The translations under genes and the position numbers were made by a program. 64,000 nucleotides of DNA. Source: Erinaceus europaeus (Eukaryota; Chordata; Mammalia; Eulipotyphla; Erinaceidae). The notes beneath the pieces are model-generated. The model was not told where the DNA came from. It worked only from the letters and a program-made list of their open reading frames with translations, and made no database searches. Positions 31,566 through 43,619 of the stretch are shown piece after piece. The stretch is from NCBI RefSeq assembly GCF_950295315.1, contig NC_080166.1:100862999-100926998 (forward strand), read 5' to 3'. Positions within the stretch are counted from its first letter, which is position 1. Each line of letters opens with the position of its first letter.

Positions 31566-31890
31566 AGGGACTGGGCTGTAGCACATCTGGTTAAGCACAC
31601 ATAGTGTGAAGTGCAAGGACTCCCGCAAGGATCCTGCTTTGAACCTTTGCTCCTCACCTTTGGGGCGTCACTTCACAAGCTCTGAAGCAGTTCTGCAGAT
31701 GTCTTTTTCTCTCCTGTCTGTCTTCCCCTCCTCTCTCAATTTCTCTCTGTTCTATTTAACAACAGTAGCAGCAACAAGAGCAGCAAAAACAACAACAATA
31801 ATAATGGGAAAAAGATGGTCGCCAGGAGCAGTGGATTCATTGTGCAGAAATTGAGCCCCAGCAATAAATCTGGAGTAAATTATTATAAAA
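31566..31890 (+). repeat. tRNA-derived SINE with extended module
   Basis: GGGACTGGGCTGTAGCACA head, pyrimidine block, (AGC/AAC)n tail and the GGAGCAGTGGATTCATTG...GAGCCCCAGCAATAA module. Confidence 0.85.
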
Positions 31891-32325
31891 AAAGAATTAC
31901 CCCTTCCAAATAGATATCTGTTTAATTCTATATCACACACTTCTTACAGAATTAAAAGAAAACTTCTCCAATTATATTTGCTACATTACTGGATAATATT
32001 ACATTTTGACTGGATATCAATGAAAACCAATGTTCTAGATATGATTTTATATTCTTTATGATTAGGAAAATTTTCTACAGACTACATTCTGGCTCCAAAC
32101 ATTTTTGAATCCAGTTATTCCTTCACTTATGTCTGATGACAGGCAGCCTGACATTTAATTTCAGTGCCATAATCATAATATCAATTCTAGCACTAGTCCC
32201 ATTGTCACAATATCAAGTGAAAAGCATAGTTGGCAGTTCAATTACTTCTGGAAAGTAATTTTACACCAAAATCATAGGTGAATTTTATTTTCATTATTGA
32301 ATTGTGATAAACAAAAATCCTCCAT
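31891..32325. other. No recognised feature
   Basis: AT-rich interval without a gene. Confidence 0.5.
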
Positions 32326-32525
32326 AAGGAGATGGTGTGGTGGCACACCTGGTTGAATGCACATCACAATGTGCAAGGACCCAGGTTGAATTACAGGTTT
32401 CCTGCCTGCAGGGGAAAGCTTTGCAAGTCGTGAAGCAGTGTTACAGGTGACCCCCACTCTCTCTCCCTCTCTATCTCCCTTACCCTCTTGATTTCTTAAC
32501 TATCTCTATCCAATAAATAAAGATA
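32326..32525 (+). repeat. tRNA-derived SINE
   Basis: GGAGATGGTGTGGTGGCACACC head, CTGCCTGCAGGGGAAAGC core, CTCTATCTCC, CAATAAATAAAGAT tail. Confidence 0.8.
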
Positions 32526-32637
32526 CTAATTTAACACATAAAATCCAAACTCTACCTACTCAGGTCTTCCCTAGACAAAATTTTAAATATGGCTACACAC
32601 CCTTCAGCACCATCCATTATAAATGTAGTAAGAATAC

Positions 32638-32908
32638 TTTTTTTTTTTTTTGCCACCAGGGTTATAACTGGTGTTCAGTGTTGGCACTAATAATACACTG
32701 CTCCCAGTGGCCACTTCTTTTTTCTTTTTCTTTTTTCTTTTTATCTCTATTTTTATTTAACAGGACAGAAAGAAATTGGAGTAGGGGGGACTGGGAGAGC
32801 TGCTTTACTTGTGAAGCTTTACAAATGCAGGTGGGGATCTGGGGCTCTAACCCTGATCTCTGCACTTGGTAATATGAGCACTTAACTGGATGTACGACTG
32901 TTCAAGCC
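32638..32908 (-). repeat. tRNA-derived SINE with extended module
   Basis: Minus strand: GTGTTCAGTGTTGGCACTAA module complement, GACAGAAAGAAATTGGAG, GCAGGTGGGGATCTGGGG. Confidence 0.75.
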
Positions 32909-33685
32909 CTCTAAAAATATATTTCAAGAACTTTAGCAAAACAGTAAAGCAAATCTAAGATGCAGAGAACAAAATAAAAGAGCTTCAGTCATGAAATGTA
33001 AAATAATGTGTTAAAACATTCTTCACAACAAAATGGAGTCCTTAGTTGAGAGAAAGCAAAAATCAACAGCATAAAATATTCACTATTATACATACTCTAA
33101 TTGACAATAAAATATAATATTAATGTTACTAAATTAGCAATATTGTAAAATTGGATGAGATTAGTTATCTTTAAGAGAGAAACTACAAATATTGACAAAA
33201 AAGACATAGTCTAATTCTCAATTGTAGAATTTGAGTTTCTGTTTTAAAATTATTAAAACAAAATTTTATTTTTAGATGGGTTGAATGCTGAATTGCAGGG
33301 AATATTTAAGGTGGGACTATGATTTATAAACCATCAGATTGCAAATAAAAAGACTTTCCTTTGGAAATAGGAAATTTCCAATTTATCTCATAAAACTACT
33401 ATAATCCTTATATTAAAATCTCATAAAGCTTACTATGACAGAAGAATAACCCCCATGAGTGTGGTTATGATTTAAGTAAACTAAATTAAGCTATGTATAA
33501 TCTGGACAAGGTGTCAAAGTAAGCCTTATTTATTCCTGACAGACATTATTTGACACTAAATTTTAATCAATATAATTCACAAACAAAATAGAAGACAGGA
33601 TTAAATTTTGTAATTTCAATACAGTTTAAAAATATTTATCAAATCTAGGACTGGAGAGAAAGCATAATGGTTATGCAAAAGACTA
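32909..33685. other. AT-rich DNA, nothing recognised
   Basis: No gene or named repeat. The last ~45 bp (GGACTGGAGAGAAAGCATAATGG) look like a SINE head cut off by the next L1 end. Confidence 0.5.
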
Positions 33686-34250
33686 TCTTTTTATTGTTTA
33701 TTTATTTAAAAAAAGGAAACATTTACAAAGCCCTAGGATAGGAGAACAACTCCACACAATTCCCACCACCAAATCTTTATATCCTATCCCTTCCCCTGAT
33801 AGCTTTCCCATTCTTTATCCCTCTGGAAGTATGGACCCAAGGTCATTGTGGGATGCAGAAGGTAGAAGGTCTGGCATCTGTAATTGCTTCCCCACTGAAC
33901 ATGGGCGTTGACTGGTCGATCCATACTCCCTGTCTGCCTCTCTCTTTCCCTAGTAGGGTGGGTCTCTGGGGAAGTGGAGATCTAGGACACATTGGTGGGG
34001 TCTTCAGTCCAGGGAAGTCTGGTAGGCATCATGCTGGCATCTGGAACCTGGTGGCTGAAAAAAGAGTTAACATATAAAGCCACACAAATTGTTGAACCAT
34101 ATGGACCTAAAGACTGGAATAGTGCAGATGAAGTGTTGGGGGGGGGTACTCACTGCAGACTCTTGTGTACTTCTGCTTTCAGGTATATATTTTTCCCTGG
34201 TTTATGGATACATGTGAACATATGCTCTATCTCAGGGGACCTGGTCTATA
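33686..34250 (-). repeat. L1 3' end (type B)
   Basis: A T-rich tail then ACACAATTCCCACCACC, AACATGGGCGTTGACTGG, CTGGCATCTGGAACCTGG. At 34135-34185 it has a ...GTACTCACTGCAGACTC... stretch matching the complement of the 9760-9800 region in the composite L1. Confidence 0.85.
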
Positions 34251-34915
34251 TCTAGGTTTTGGGACTTTGTTAGGAAGTGAATCACCCAGAATGGAGTTAG
34301 AGAATACTATGAAAGGAAAGGACTCACCTGAGTAATGAAGTTGAAGGGTTGTCATTCCACACCTGAAGTCTCTGGACACAGTCTGAAGTGAAGCATGCTG
34401 AGGTGGCACTTGTTGCGTTGATTAGATTGTGATTGGCAGATTTAATATTATGTGATATGAATTGAGAGAAGCATGCAGGAAAGTGGGCCCTGCCCTAAGG
34501 TTCCAGGACTGGGGAAAATATAGGCTATAGTGGAAATGTGAGGTTCCTGCTGTCTTAGGGTTCAAGAAGACAATGGATAGTTATTGTTATCATCACGTTA
34601 TTTGGTAATTGGGTTAACTTTGAAAAGTCCCTTTGTTAGAGTTTGCTGTATAATACCCAACATCTTGTATATAGCTGTGCCACCGGTTGCTTCTGTTCTA
34701 CCTGGTCTATGCTTTTGAGAAAGTCAACATATCAAAGACCCAACCTATGTATGAAAAAGACTCAGTCTGTGCTTTAAAAAGTTTGAGACATACAATCAAT
34801 TTTTCCCCTCTCATATTAATTAGTGATTTATATGACTGCAATGTAATAGGAGTGTACATAAACACCATTCCCACCACGTAAGACTGTAGGCCTATGGTTT
34901 ATTATTATGAATTAA
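34251..34915 (-). repeat. Probable L1 3' UTR continuation
   Basis: Contiguous with the L1 end at its left and including ACACCATTCCCACCACG near 34862, similar to L1 3' UTR sequence. I cannot align it to another copy in this window, so it may be a different L1 subfamily. Confidence 0.4.
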
Positions 34916-35019
34916 CTTTGGTGAATGGTATATGACTTTAGATTCATGCTCTTTTCACAACAAAAGTCTCTTGTTAGAACAGCACACTATAATGATGGTT
35001 CTTTTGGTCACTACTCTTT

Positions 35020-35900
35020 TGGTCAGACCCCACCCCACCCCCCCATTATCCAGGGCCTTAGTCAGGGAATCCTTGGGTTCTCATATGGATATTATGAGCC
35101 TAAACCTCTTAACAGATCCCTCTCTCCACCATACCTGGTTATCTCCATCAGGAACATCATAAACCCTCTTGTGGTCCTCTACCGGGCATTGCCCTCAGTG
35201 TAGAACAACAGTGGCAGAAATTGTCCCACTCTCTGAAGGGAGGCTGGGTCAACATACTCTGCCACTTGAGAAAGACTGGTCTTGAAATGTTTGCAGCCTA
35301 GAATGTTCCCAGCTATGACCATGAAATGTGAGCTCAGACTGACAGGGATGCAGAAGTTACACAGGCTCCTGTGCTAAATATGAATAGACATGGGCATGAG
35401 ATCAGATGAATGGGATTTACAGTTAATGATATTTATATACTTTTCTTATATTTGGGAGCTTCTCTCTCCCCTTATCCAGTTTTCTAGTCCTATCCTCAAT
35501 GCTGATACCATCTTACCAAACAATATTCCTAGCTCACCTGCATGTTAACTGTTGGGTTCAGTCAAAAATTAGTAAAGTTAGGGGCTGGGCTGTGGTACAG
35601 CTGGTAGAGTGCACATGTTACAGTTGTCAAGGACCTGGGCTCAAGCCTCCAGTCCCCACCTGCAGGGAGAAAGCTTTGCGAGTGGTGAAGTAGTGTTGCA
35701 GGTGTCTGTCTCTCTCTCTCTCTTCCTCCCTATCTTCCCCTTCCCTCTTGATTTCTGTCTGACTCTATCCAATAAATAAAGCTAATAAAAATGTTTTAAA
35801 AATTAGTAAAATCATGGGCCACTTGGAATAAACCTAAAATAGACTTCCTAACTCCTTCCAACACGAAGACCCCAAATCTCATTCGGAGAAGACAATGGGA
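35020..35900 (+). repeat. L1 3' end (type B, longer form), split by a SINE
   Basis: CCATTATCCAGGGCCTTAG, ATTATGAGCCTAAACCTC, AAGGGAGGCTGGGTCAAC, GGGAGCTTCTCTCTCCCC, then after the SINE GGAATAAACCTAAAATAGAC. The same order occurs at 38511, 42170 and 52550. Confidence 0.85.
35577..35798 (+). repeat. tRNA-derived SINE nested in L1 3' end
   Basis: GGGGCTGGGCTGTGGTACAGC head and AATAAATAAAGC tail. A target duplication AAAATTAGTAAA lies at 35565-35576 and 35799-35810. Confidence 0.9.
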
Positions 35901-36651
35901 CCATGGAGGCAGACTAGAGTGATGAAGTCATAAGAACTGATAATATTCTGGTCTCTAGCTCGTTCCCTCTTTCTTAAACATAAATAAATCCTTAAAATTT
36001 ATAGATTCTTCAAATTCATGAGTATTTCGTAGCTCTCCATTTTTTAGTCCTTTAATAAGTCTTGTCAATAACTTCTACTTGTCAGTGAACAAGTATTGCA
36101 CATATTTGATGTGTTCATTGCTCTGTACCTGTTATCTATTTTGTTTGTTTCATACTTTTCATGTTTGTTTTTTTATTGAAGAAAGGTCTAGTCTAGTACC
36201 AGTTACTATATGTCTGCTATCATTACAAGGTATGACAAAGATTATTCTGATACTTAGTGACTTAAATCAATAATTTATAACTTACCATGCCCATGGATCT
36301 TTAGTTAAAACAGGGTTCTCATCGCTAATTCACTGGATTTTAACTGGAGTGACTCAAGACTAAGGATGGAATTCTCTAAAAACCTTCTCAGGGCTAGCAT
36401 TTGATGTTTTAATTTTATTGGACAGGGTAAGTCAATGGCACACCCAGTGGTGTATTTTTTTCAGCTGTAGATTTTGTGTCCAGTTTGATTTCTTATTGCA
36501 TACAATAGTTGTATCGGAGAGAGTGAAGGTCTGATTGCAGCTACTCCATAAACCATGCCTCCTGGAAGTCTAAAATGTTTTTTTTTCTAAGTAATTTTCA
36601 CTGAGGTGAAACTAAAATGCAAGTCTAGATTTAAATAAATATATATGTATG

Positions 36652-36702
<51 letters not shown>

Positions 36703-37440
36703 CACCCTTTACTTTTGAAATTGAGAGTGTCAAGTGGAAGTAGATCTAATGCAGATTTACTAGTTATTGATCAATCACTGGATCACATTAGGAGATCCTC
36801 TCTTCAGTATGTATTTTGGCATAGGCATATAAGAAAATGTGATGGAGCAACCTAGTCACAGTAAGAAATAAACATTATAGTCAAATAACAGAGAACCACT
36901 GGTATTTATGGTAAAGAAAAAAAAAAAAAGAAAATCACTCTCTGAAGATTAGTGATTGCAGGTGGACAGCAGGAGCCAGAAAGGAGAAAAAGAAAGACTC
37001 ATGAAGAAAGAAGACACTGCATTGCCAGTGACTGCCATATTTACAATTGCTTCAAATCCATATGATGCATTTAAAGGGCCAATGCAAATCACTCAGGGAC
37101 CAAGTGGCTTTAAAAAAATAACTGTGAGTCTGCCATTTCACATGTAGATATTATAGGCTCCTGAACAAACCCTAGGGAACCATTCAGAGGAATGATGGAA
37201 CTGAACATTGTACTCTGTGGCATCAAGGAAGTCTATCAAACACTAGGAAGTCCCAGCTAGCATAGAGACCTTGGTGAATAGAGTTGACCACTCTACAGGC
37301 AAGAAAAGTGACTTTGAGTTCATATGAGAGTTCTCACTTTCATAAATAAGTCTGGTGAAAGAAAGAAATCTGGGATTTATCCCTCTCCCTCCACCCCCCA
37401 CCTTCCCTAGACTAGTACTCTGTTTAAGAGACATCAGACA
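35901..37440. other. Mostly unique-looking DNA with one microsatellite
   Basis: Contains (CA)n then (TA)n at about 36652-36702. No gene. Short open frames have no supporting features. Confidence 0.5.
36652..36702. repeat. (CA)n(TA)n microsatellite
   Basis: Uninterrupted CA then TA dinucleotide runs. Confidence 0.95.
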
Positions 37441-37700
37441 TCAGGGTTTTTGTTTGGGCTCAGTGTCTGCACTATGAATTTACCACTCTCAGAAGCCATT
37501 TTTTCTCTTTTTATTTTTATTTATTTGTAGATCACAGAGAAACTGAGAGGGGAAAGAGACATAGAAAAGTGAAAAGGTAGACACTTATAGATCTGCTTCA
37601 CCTCTCATGAAACATCTCCCTTGAAGATGGGGAGGGGCAGCTCAATGTGGGTCTTTGCTCATGGTAATATGTGAGCACAATAGGTGCACCACCACCCACC
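37441..37700 (-). repeat. tRNA-derived SINE with extended module
   Basis: Minus strand: GGGCTCAGTGTCTGCACTATG module complement, CACAGAGAAACTGAGAGGGG, TAGGTGCACCACCACCC head complement. Confidence 0.78.
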
Positions 37701-37913
37701 TCCAATATTACATCAACTTTTCAAAGCTCCTCTCCTCCTTCCAACACATATGGAAAAAAGAACTCAGCACCACCTATGGGCAATTGAAAGGTATATCACA
37801 GAGAAGGGTAAGAGGAATATTTAACACTGAATATGGTGATACATAGTAAAATGGAACTAGAAACACAAGCCATAGTAATATGAGACAACTGTAAAGTATG
37901 AAAAAGGAAGGAG
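37701..37913. other. No recognised feature
   Basis: Short interval between SINEs. Confidence 0.5.
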
Positions 37914-38195
37914 AGGGAGTCAGGTGTAGCGCAGGTTAAGCGCATGTGGTGCGAAGCACAAGGACTGGCTTAAGGGTCCCGGTTGGAGCCCCCGGCTCCC
38001 CACCTGCAGGGGAGTCACTTCACAGGTGGTGAAGCAAGTCTGCAGGTGTCTCTCTTTCTCTCCCCCTCTCTGTCTTCCCCTCCTCTCTCCATTTCTCTCT
38101 GTCCTATCTAACAACAATGATGTCAATAACAACAATAACTACCACAACAATAAAAAAGACAAGGACAACAAAAGGGAAAATAAATAAATATTAAA
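37914..38195 (+). repeat. tRNA-derived SINE, long form
   Basis: GGGAGTCAGGTGTAGCGCAGG head through to ACAAAAGGGAAAATAAATAAA. It is one of the best preserved copies. Confidence 0.9.
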
Positions 38196-38339
38196 AAATT
38201 TAAAAAATATTTATAAAAGAGAAAACGGAAGAAGAAATGCATAGAAGATGTTCCAAGCAAAAAATGATTAGGTGAGTAAAGTTTAAAAATGACTCTCAGA
38301 TGTATTCATATATAATGTATTTATATGTAATGTTTTAAA

Positions 38340-38510
38340 AGGCTTCTCTACATTAAAAGCAAACTACATAGAGATAAACAGACAATGAATAATTGGGAGA
38401 AGATATTTGTGCATCATATACATGGCAAGCAATTACATCACACATCTATAAAGTAATCATATAGCTCAATATAAGAAAAATTATATAGTCTAATAGAAAA
38501 GTGGTTAAGA
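38340..38510 (+). repeat. Old L1 ORF2 fragment, left part
   Basis: Decayed ORF2 sequence upstream of the C-terminal motif (TTGGGAGAAGATATTTGTGC, CACACATCTATAAAG). It is split by a younger L1 end and resumes at 39786. Confidence 0.65.
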
Positions 38511-39566
38511 CCACCCAACATCTGGGGTTCTAGGTAGGAAATCCTTGGATTCCCACACAAATATGATAGGTAGGCCTAGACCTCTGATAGGTCCCTCTCT
38601 CCACTATCACTGGTAACTTCCATCAGGATCATTAACATAAACCCTCTCCTGGATCACTCCAGTAACTTCACCTCCCTGTAAAGTAGCAATGGTAGGGACT
38701 GCTCCACTCTTCAAAGGGAGGCTGGGCCATCCTACCCTACCACTCAAGGAAAATTGGTCCAGAAATGAGAGCAGCTTAGTATGTTCCCAGCTGTGACCAG
38801 CAACTGAGAGCTCAGACTAGTAGGGACTTAGAGGTTACAAAGGCTCCTGTGCTATATAAAACATACATGGACAATGAGTCACTTTGCTGGGGTAAACAGT
38901 TATTTTTATTCATAGGTTTTCTTCAAGATTTGGAGCTACTTTCAAGCTCTATCCTCAACTCTGATGCCATATTCTCAGACAATATTTTTGTCCAACTAAC
39001 TCCATGTTAGCTGTCAAACTCAAGTAAAAACTACAAAAGTCCTATCCCCTGGGGAACATACCTAAAATAGATTTTCTCAGTTCTCCTCCCCAACAAGATC
39101 CCTATTCTCATCTGTTCTATTCCTACTTTTTTTGTTCATTAATCATTTTGTTCTGCTTTATATCTCACCACCTTTCAGCCACCGAGTTGCAGATGCTATC
39201 ATGATACCATTCTCACTTCCCTGGGCAGTTGACCTCACCAATGTAACCTGGAAAATCACCTTTCCAGAGCCCTACCCCACTAGGGAAAGATAGAAACAGG
39301 TTGTGGGTATGGATTGACCTGCCAACACCAATGTCTAGTGGAGAAGCAATTACAGAAGCCAGAACTCCCACCTTCTGCACCCCCAAAAGAATTTTGTTCC
39401 ATATTTCCAGTGTATGTGTGTGGGGGGATGACAGGGGGAAGATGACCAGAGGGCTGTGATTTCCAAGTCCATCAGGACATAGAGAGAGAAGAGAAAAAAA
39501 GAAGAACATTTGTACGTAGTAGCTGCAGGTGTGATTTGGAAAGGAAGAGAAGATAGTACCATGGGG

Positions 39567-39605
<39 letters not shown>

Positions 39606-39785
39606 TTATTATAGAAATAATAGCCCATATCTGTGACCTTGGGAGAACTATTGTAGCTTCCAATGGATGGATTGGGGATACAGAATTCTGGTGGTGGGAA
39701 AGGGGTGGAATTATACCCCTGTTATCTTATAATTTTGTAAATCCATGTTGTCACTAAAAAAATTTAAATTAATTAATTAAAAAAG
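38511..39785 (+). repeat. L1 3' end (type B, longer form), nested in an older L1
   Basis: About 1.27 kb with all the type B blocks and an A-rich end. Target duplication GAAAAGTGGTTAAGA (38496-38510) and GAAAAATGGTTAAAA (39786-39800) flanks it. A (TA)n run lies at 39569-39601. Confidence 0.85.
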
Positions 39786-40190
39786 GAAAAATGGTTAAAA
39801 TAACTGAATAAACAGTTTTCTGAATAATTGATGCACATGACCCACAGATTTATGAAAAAATACTCTATTTTATTTATCATTTGAAAAATTTAAATTGAAA
39901 CCACATTGAGATTCCATCTGTATAAATGGTCTACAAAAAAATGGTCAAAAAAACAGGAAATGACAAGTATTGGCAAAGATATGCAGAAAAAGGAATGGAA
40001 ACTGACACACCCCTTATAGAAAACATTGAAGGGAGTCCTCAAACAAATAAACATAGACATGTCTATGTTCCAGAAATTCACTCCTAGACATATATCCAAA
40101 TTCAAAGGACATATGTATTTCTGTGTTCATGCTGGACTGTTACCAGATGGTTTCTCTCATATGAGCTATATAGAGAATTGAAACACATGG
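39786..40190 (+). repeat. Old L1 ORF2 fragment, right part
   Basis: TGACAAGTATTGGCAAAGAT and CCAGAAATTCACTCCTAGAC correspond to the C-terminal part of ORF2, with many stops. It continues the fragment at 38340. Confidence 0.7.
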
Positions 40191-40929
40191 ACCTGAAGAA
40201 AAAAAAAAAAGTTAGTCAACCTGTCTTTAAAGCCTTGGGAGAAGTATAAGGGCTACCAGTTAGGCAAGAGTTGGAGGAAAAGAGAACTCAGGATTTTGGT
40301 GGTGGTTGTGGTGTGAGATTGTACCCCTGTAATTTTAGAATCTTGTGAACCACTGTTAAAACACTAATAGAAAAATTGGCTCCTAAATGAGAAAGTCAGT
40401 ATTATGCTGACAAGAGGGCTCATATATCTGAACTCCCACAAAGAATTAAATTACGTTATCTTCATTAGTAACATGTGATACTACTTTAAGGTTATTTTAT
40501 TTAAACGCATAATTGCATGCAGAATTCTTTAGCAGAGTTATATTGCAGGGCTAAAGGTGCACAATCATACTGGAATTATTTCAAAAATTCAGTTATGATT
40601 ATTCATTTCCAGTTAGTACCATTTAGATAATCATGTCAGTCGCTCTAGAAGTATGTGTGAGAAACTGTTGCTCAATTTAGCACTTGATAATTAGATTATA
40701 TTATTTAGAAGAGTGTTAAATTTCAGATTTCCGAGAGTTCTTACTGAGGGTACTTGATTCCATTCCCATGGAAACCATTGTTGCCTTTACAAATAACCTG
40801 TAAGTAGACTTTGAAAAATGAGTTTTAGAATTTTAAGTCTTAGCTGTTGCAGAAAATTTAAGCATAGACATATACTTCAGGAGATGATTTTTTTACTTTT
40901 TTTCAATTTTAATACTAAAAATAATCTTT
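40191..40929. other. AT-rich DNA
   Basis: About 40200-40370 may be more decayed L1 3' UTR (GTGAGATTGTACCCCTGTAA). The rest is unrecognised. Confidence 0.45.
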
Positions 40930-41140
40930 ATGAAAGTAGGTGGTGGTACATCCTGCAGAGTATGCACACTACATGTGTTCAAGCCCCCAGCCCCCAACTG
41001 CAGAGGAAAACTTCAAGAGTGGTAGAGCAATGCTATAGATGTCTCTCCTTCTATTTCTCTCTCTGTGTGTATCTCAACTTTACAGAAACAATGGCAAACA
41101 CTAGAAGAAGAAGAACAGAAACAATAAAAAATCAATAAGC
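40930..41140 (+). repeat. tRNA-derived SINE
   Basis: GAAAGTAGGTGGTGGTACATCC head, CCCAACTGCAGAGGAAAAC core, pyrimidine block and A-rich tail. Confidence 0.7.
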
Positions 41141-41149
41141 TTGATAAGA

Positions 41150-41335
41150 ATTTTTTTTACTAGTGATTTAACAGTGATCAACAAAACCATAAGACAACAG
41201 GGGCATAACGCCACATTGTTCCCAAACCAGAGCTCCATGACCCATCCCTCAATTGGAGACTTTCCTGTTCTTTATCCTCTGGGAATATAGAACAAAATTC
41301 TTTATGGAATATAGAACGTGGAAGGTCTAAAGAAA
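41150..41335 (-). repeat. L1 3' end, diverged
   Basis: Minus strand: AACAAAACCATAAGACAAC, CACATTGTTCCCAAACCAG, CTTTATCCTCTGGGAATATAG. Confidence 0.65.
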
Positions 41336-41617
41336 AAAATTAATTTTGTACATAAACACACTGTTAATAAAACACTATAATGAAAAATTGGTACATAGAC
41401 TATTGTTAGTAAATATGTTGGTTTTTCAAACCTTGTGAAAAATTTTAAAAATTTAAATAAGGCAGTAATGCTGATAAAATAATAGTAAATAATAATCCAT
41501 TAATGTAAAAAAGAAAAGGAAAGAGATAAATCATATAACATAAACAGCATGGTGATAAACATAAGTCTATCAATATTGACATTAAATTAAAATGATCTTT
41601 TTTTGTAAATATTTTGT

Positions 41618-41884
41618 TTAGAAGCCAGGCGATAGAGCACCCAGTTAAGCTCACATATTACCAAGCACCAGGGTTCAAGACCCTGCTCTCTACCCCATTC
41701 ACAAGCATTGAAGCTGCTCTGCTGGTGTCTTTCTTTCACTCTCTCCCTCTATCTTCCCATCCTTTCTCAATTTCTCTGTCCTATCTAAAAAAAAAAAAAA
41801 GAAAAAAAAGAAGGAAAAAAAATGGCTGTTGGGATTTGTGGATATGTAGTGCCGGCACAGAGCCCCAGCAATAACCCTGGCACA

Positions 41885-41885
<1 letters not shown>
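41618..41885 (+). repeat. tRNA-derived SINE with extended module
   Basis: AGAAGCCAGGCGATAGAGCACC head and GAGCCCCAGCAATAACCC module. It abuts a (GT)n run. Confidence 0.78.

Positions 41886-41888
<3 letters not shown>

Positions 41889-41935
<47 letters not shown>
41889..41935. repeat. (GT)n microsatellite
   Basis: More than 20 uninterrupted GT units, between oppositely oriented SINEs. Confidence 0.97.
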
Positions 41936-41937
<2 letters not shown>

Positions 41938-42122
41938 ATGTATAGAGGCTAGACATTGAGGGGTAGAGGGGAGGAAGACGGGGAAAGTGAGACAGCTGTA
42001 GCAATTTGTCACTGCTTAAGAATCTTCCCTCCCCCCCACACACAAGTGAGGAGTGGGGCTTGAAGTGGGTCCTTGCACATTGTAACAGGTGTACTCTACC
42101 AGATGTGCCACCACATGGTTCC
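41936..42122 (-). repeat. tRNA-derived SINE fragment
   Basis: Minus-strand core with CTGTAGCAATTTGTCACTGC and GTGCCACCACATGGTTCC head complement. Confidence 0.7.
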
Positions 42123-42169
42123 TAAAGTTATTCTAAAATATTCCAAACACTAAAAAAAAAAGACATATA

Positions 42170-43199
42170 CTGCCAGGAGGGTAAAAATATGCAAGAACAG
42201 GGGAGTCTTGAGATTCCCAAACAGACATGATGGGCCTAGATCTCAAATAAATCACACCTTCTATTGTTACTGGTCTTCTCTATCAGGAGCAACACAATAG
42301 ACCCCTCTGTGGGCTCCAATAGGACCTTGCCCTCAACTTGGATCAACAAAGGTAGAGATGTTCCATCCTCTGAAGGGAGGATGGACAACATACTCTATGC
42401 TCCACCCAAGGAAGATGATATTGGGGCAGCTTGGAATGTTCCTACTCATGAAAACAGAATGCGAGCTCAGATCTAGGGGATGCAAAGGTCACATAGGCAC
42501 CTAAGCTGAATATGGGCCCCAGACCACATCAAACTGATGGGTTTACAGTCAATATTATTTATGCACCTTTCCCATATTTAGGAGCTACTCTCTTTCCTGA
42601 TCCAGCTTTCTGGTGCTTTTTCCAGTCATGACATCATCTCCCCAGACAATAACTTGGATTCACCTGCATATCAGATTCCAGGCTCAGAGGAAAAAAAAAA
42701 AAACTAGTATAGCCACTGGCCCTTTGGAATATAACTAAATTATGCTTACTAGCAATCTACAAAACAGAGACCCCCCACCAACTCTTCATCTCCACTACTC
42801 CAGCCTTTAGGTTCATGATTAGTCAACAACTTGTTTGACTGCATATGTTAACTATCTTTCCAGCCACCAGGTTCTAGATGCTAGCATGATGCCAACCTGA
42901 CTTCCCTGGAAGACAACCCCACCAATGTGTTCTGGAGTTGCGATTCCCCAGAACTCCACCCCACTAGGGAAAGAGAGAGACAGGCTGAGAGTATGGATCG
43001 ACCTGTCAATGCAGGGAAGCAATTACAGAAACCAGACCTTCCAACTTCTGCATCCCACAATGACCTTGGGTCCATACTTCCAGAAGGATAAAGAATAGGA
43101 AACTATCGGGGAGGGAATGGGATACAGAGTTCTGGTGGTGGGTTTTGTGTGGAGTTGTACCCCTCTTATCCTATGGTTTTGTCAATATTTCCTTTTTTT
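42170..43199 (+). repeat. L1 3' end (type B, longer form)
   Basis: About 1 kb: GGGCCTAGATCTCAAATAAATC, ATCTAGGGGATGCAAAGGTC, TTTCCAGCCACCAGGTTC, ending GGTTTTGTCAATATTTCC. Confidence 0.88.
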
Positions 43200-43485
43200 T
43201 TAAATAATTATTTATTTTCCCTTTTGTTGCCCTTGTTGTTTTTCATTGTTGTTGTAGTTATTATTGTTGTTGTTATTGATGTTGTCATTGTTGTATAGGA
43301 CAGAGAGAAATGGAGAGAGAAGGGGAAGACAGAGGGGGGAGAGAAAGAGAGAGACCTGCAGACCTGCTTCACGGCCTGTGAATCGACTCCGCTGCAGGTA
43401 GGGAGCAGTGAGCTTGAATTGGTATCCTTATGCTGGTCTTTGCTTAACGCCACCTGTGCTTAACCTACTGCCCTAATCCCCAAAT
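43200..43485 (-). repeat. tRNA-derived SINE, long form, at an L1 tail
   Basis: A complete minus-strand copy entering at the tail of the preceding L1 end. L1-tail-like sequence (TTTTTATAAATAAATTT) continues after it. Confidence 0.85.
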
Positions 43486-43619
43486 GTTAACTTTTTATAA
43501 ATAAATTTTTAAAAATGTAAGAACAATTACATGCTACATCTAAAAATCTTTATTTCATTATATTATTTAATATATTATTTAAATATATAATATAGAAGCA
43601 TTGACAATGTAAGGACATA

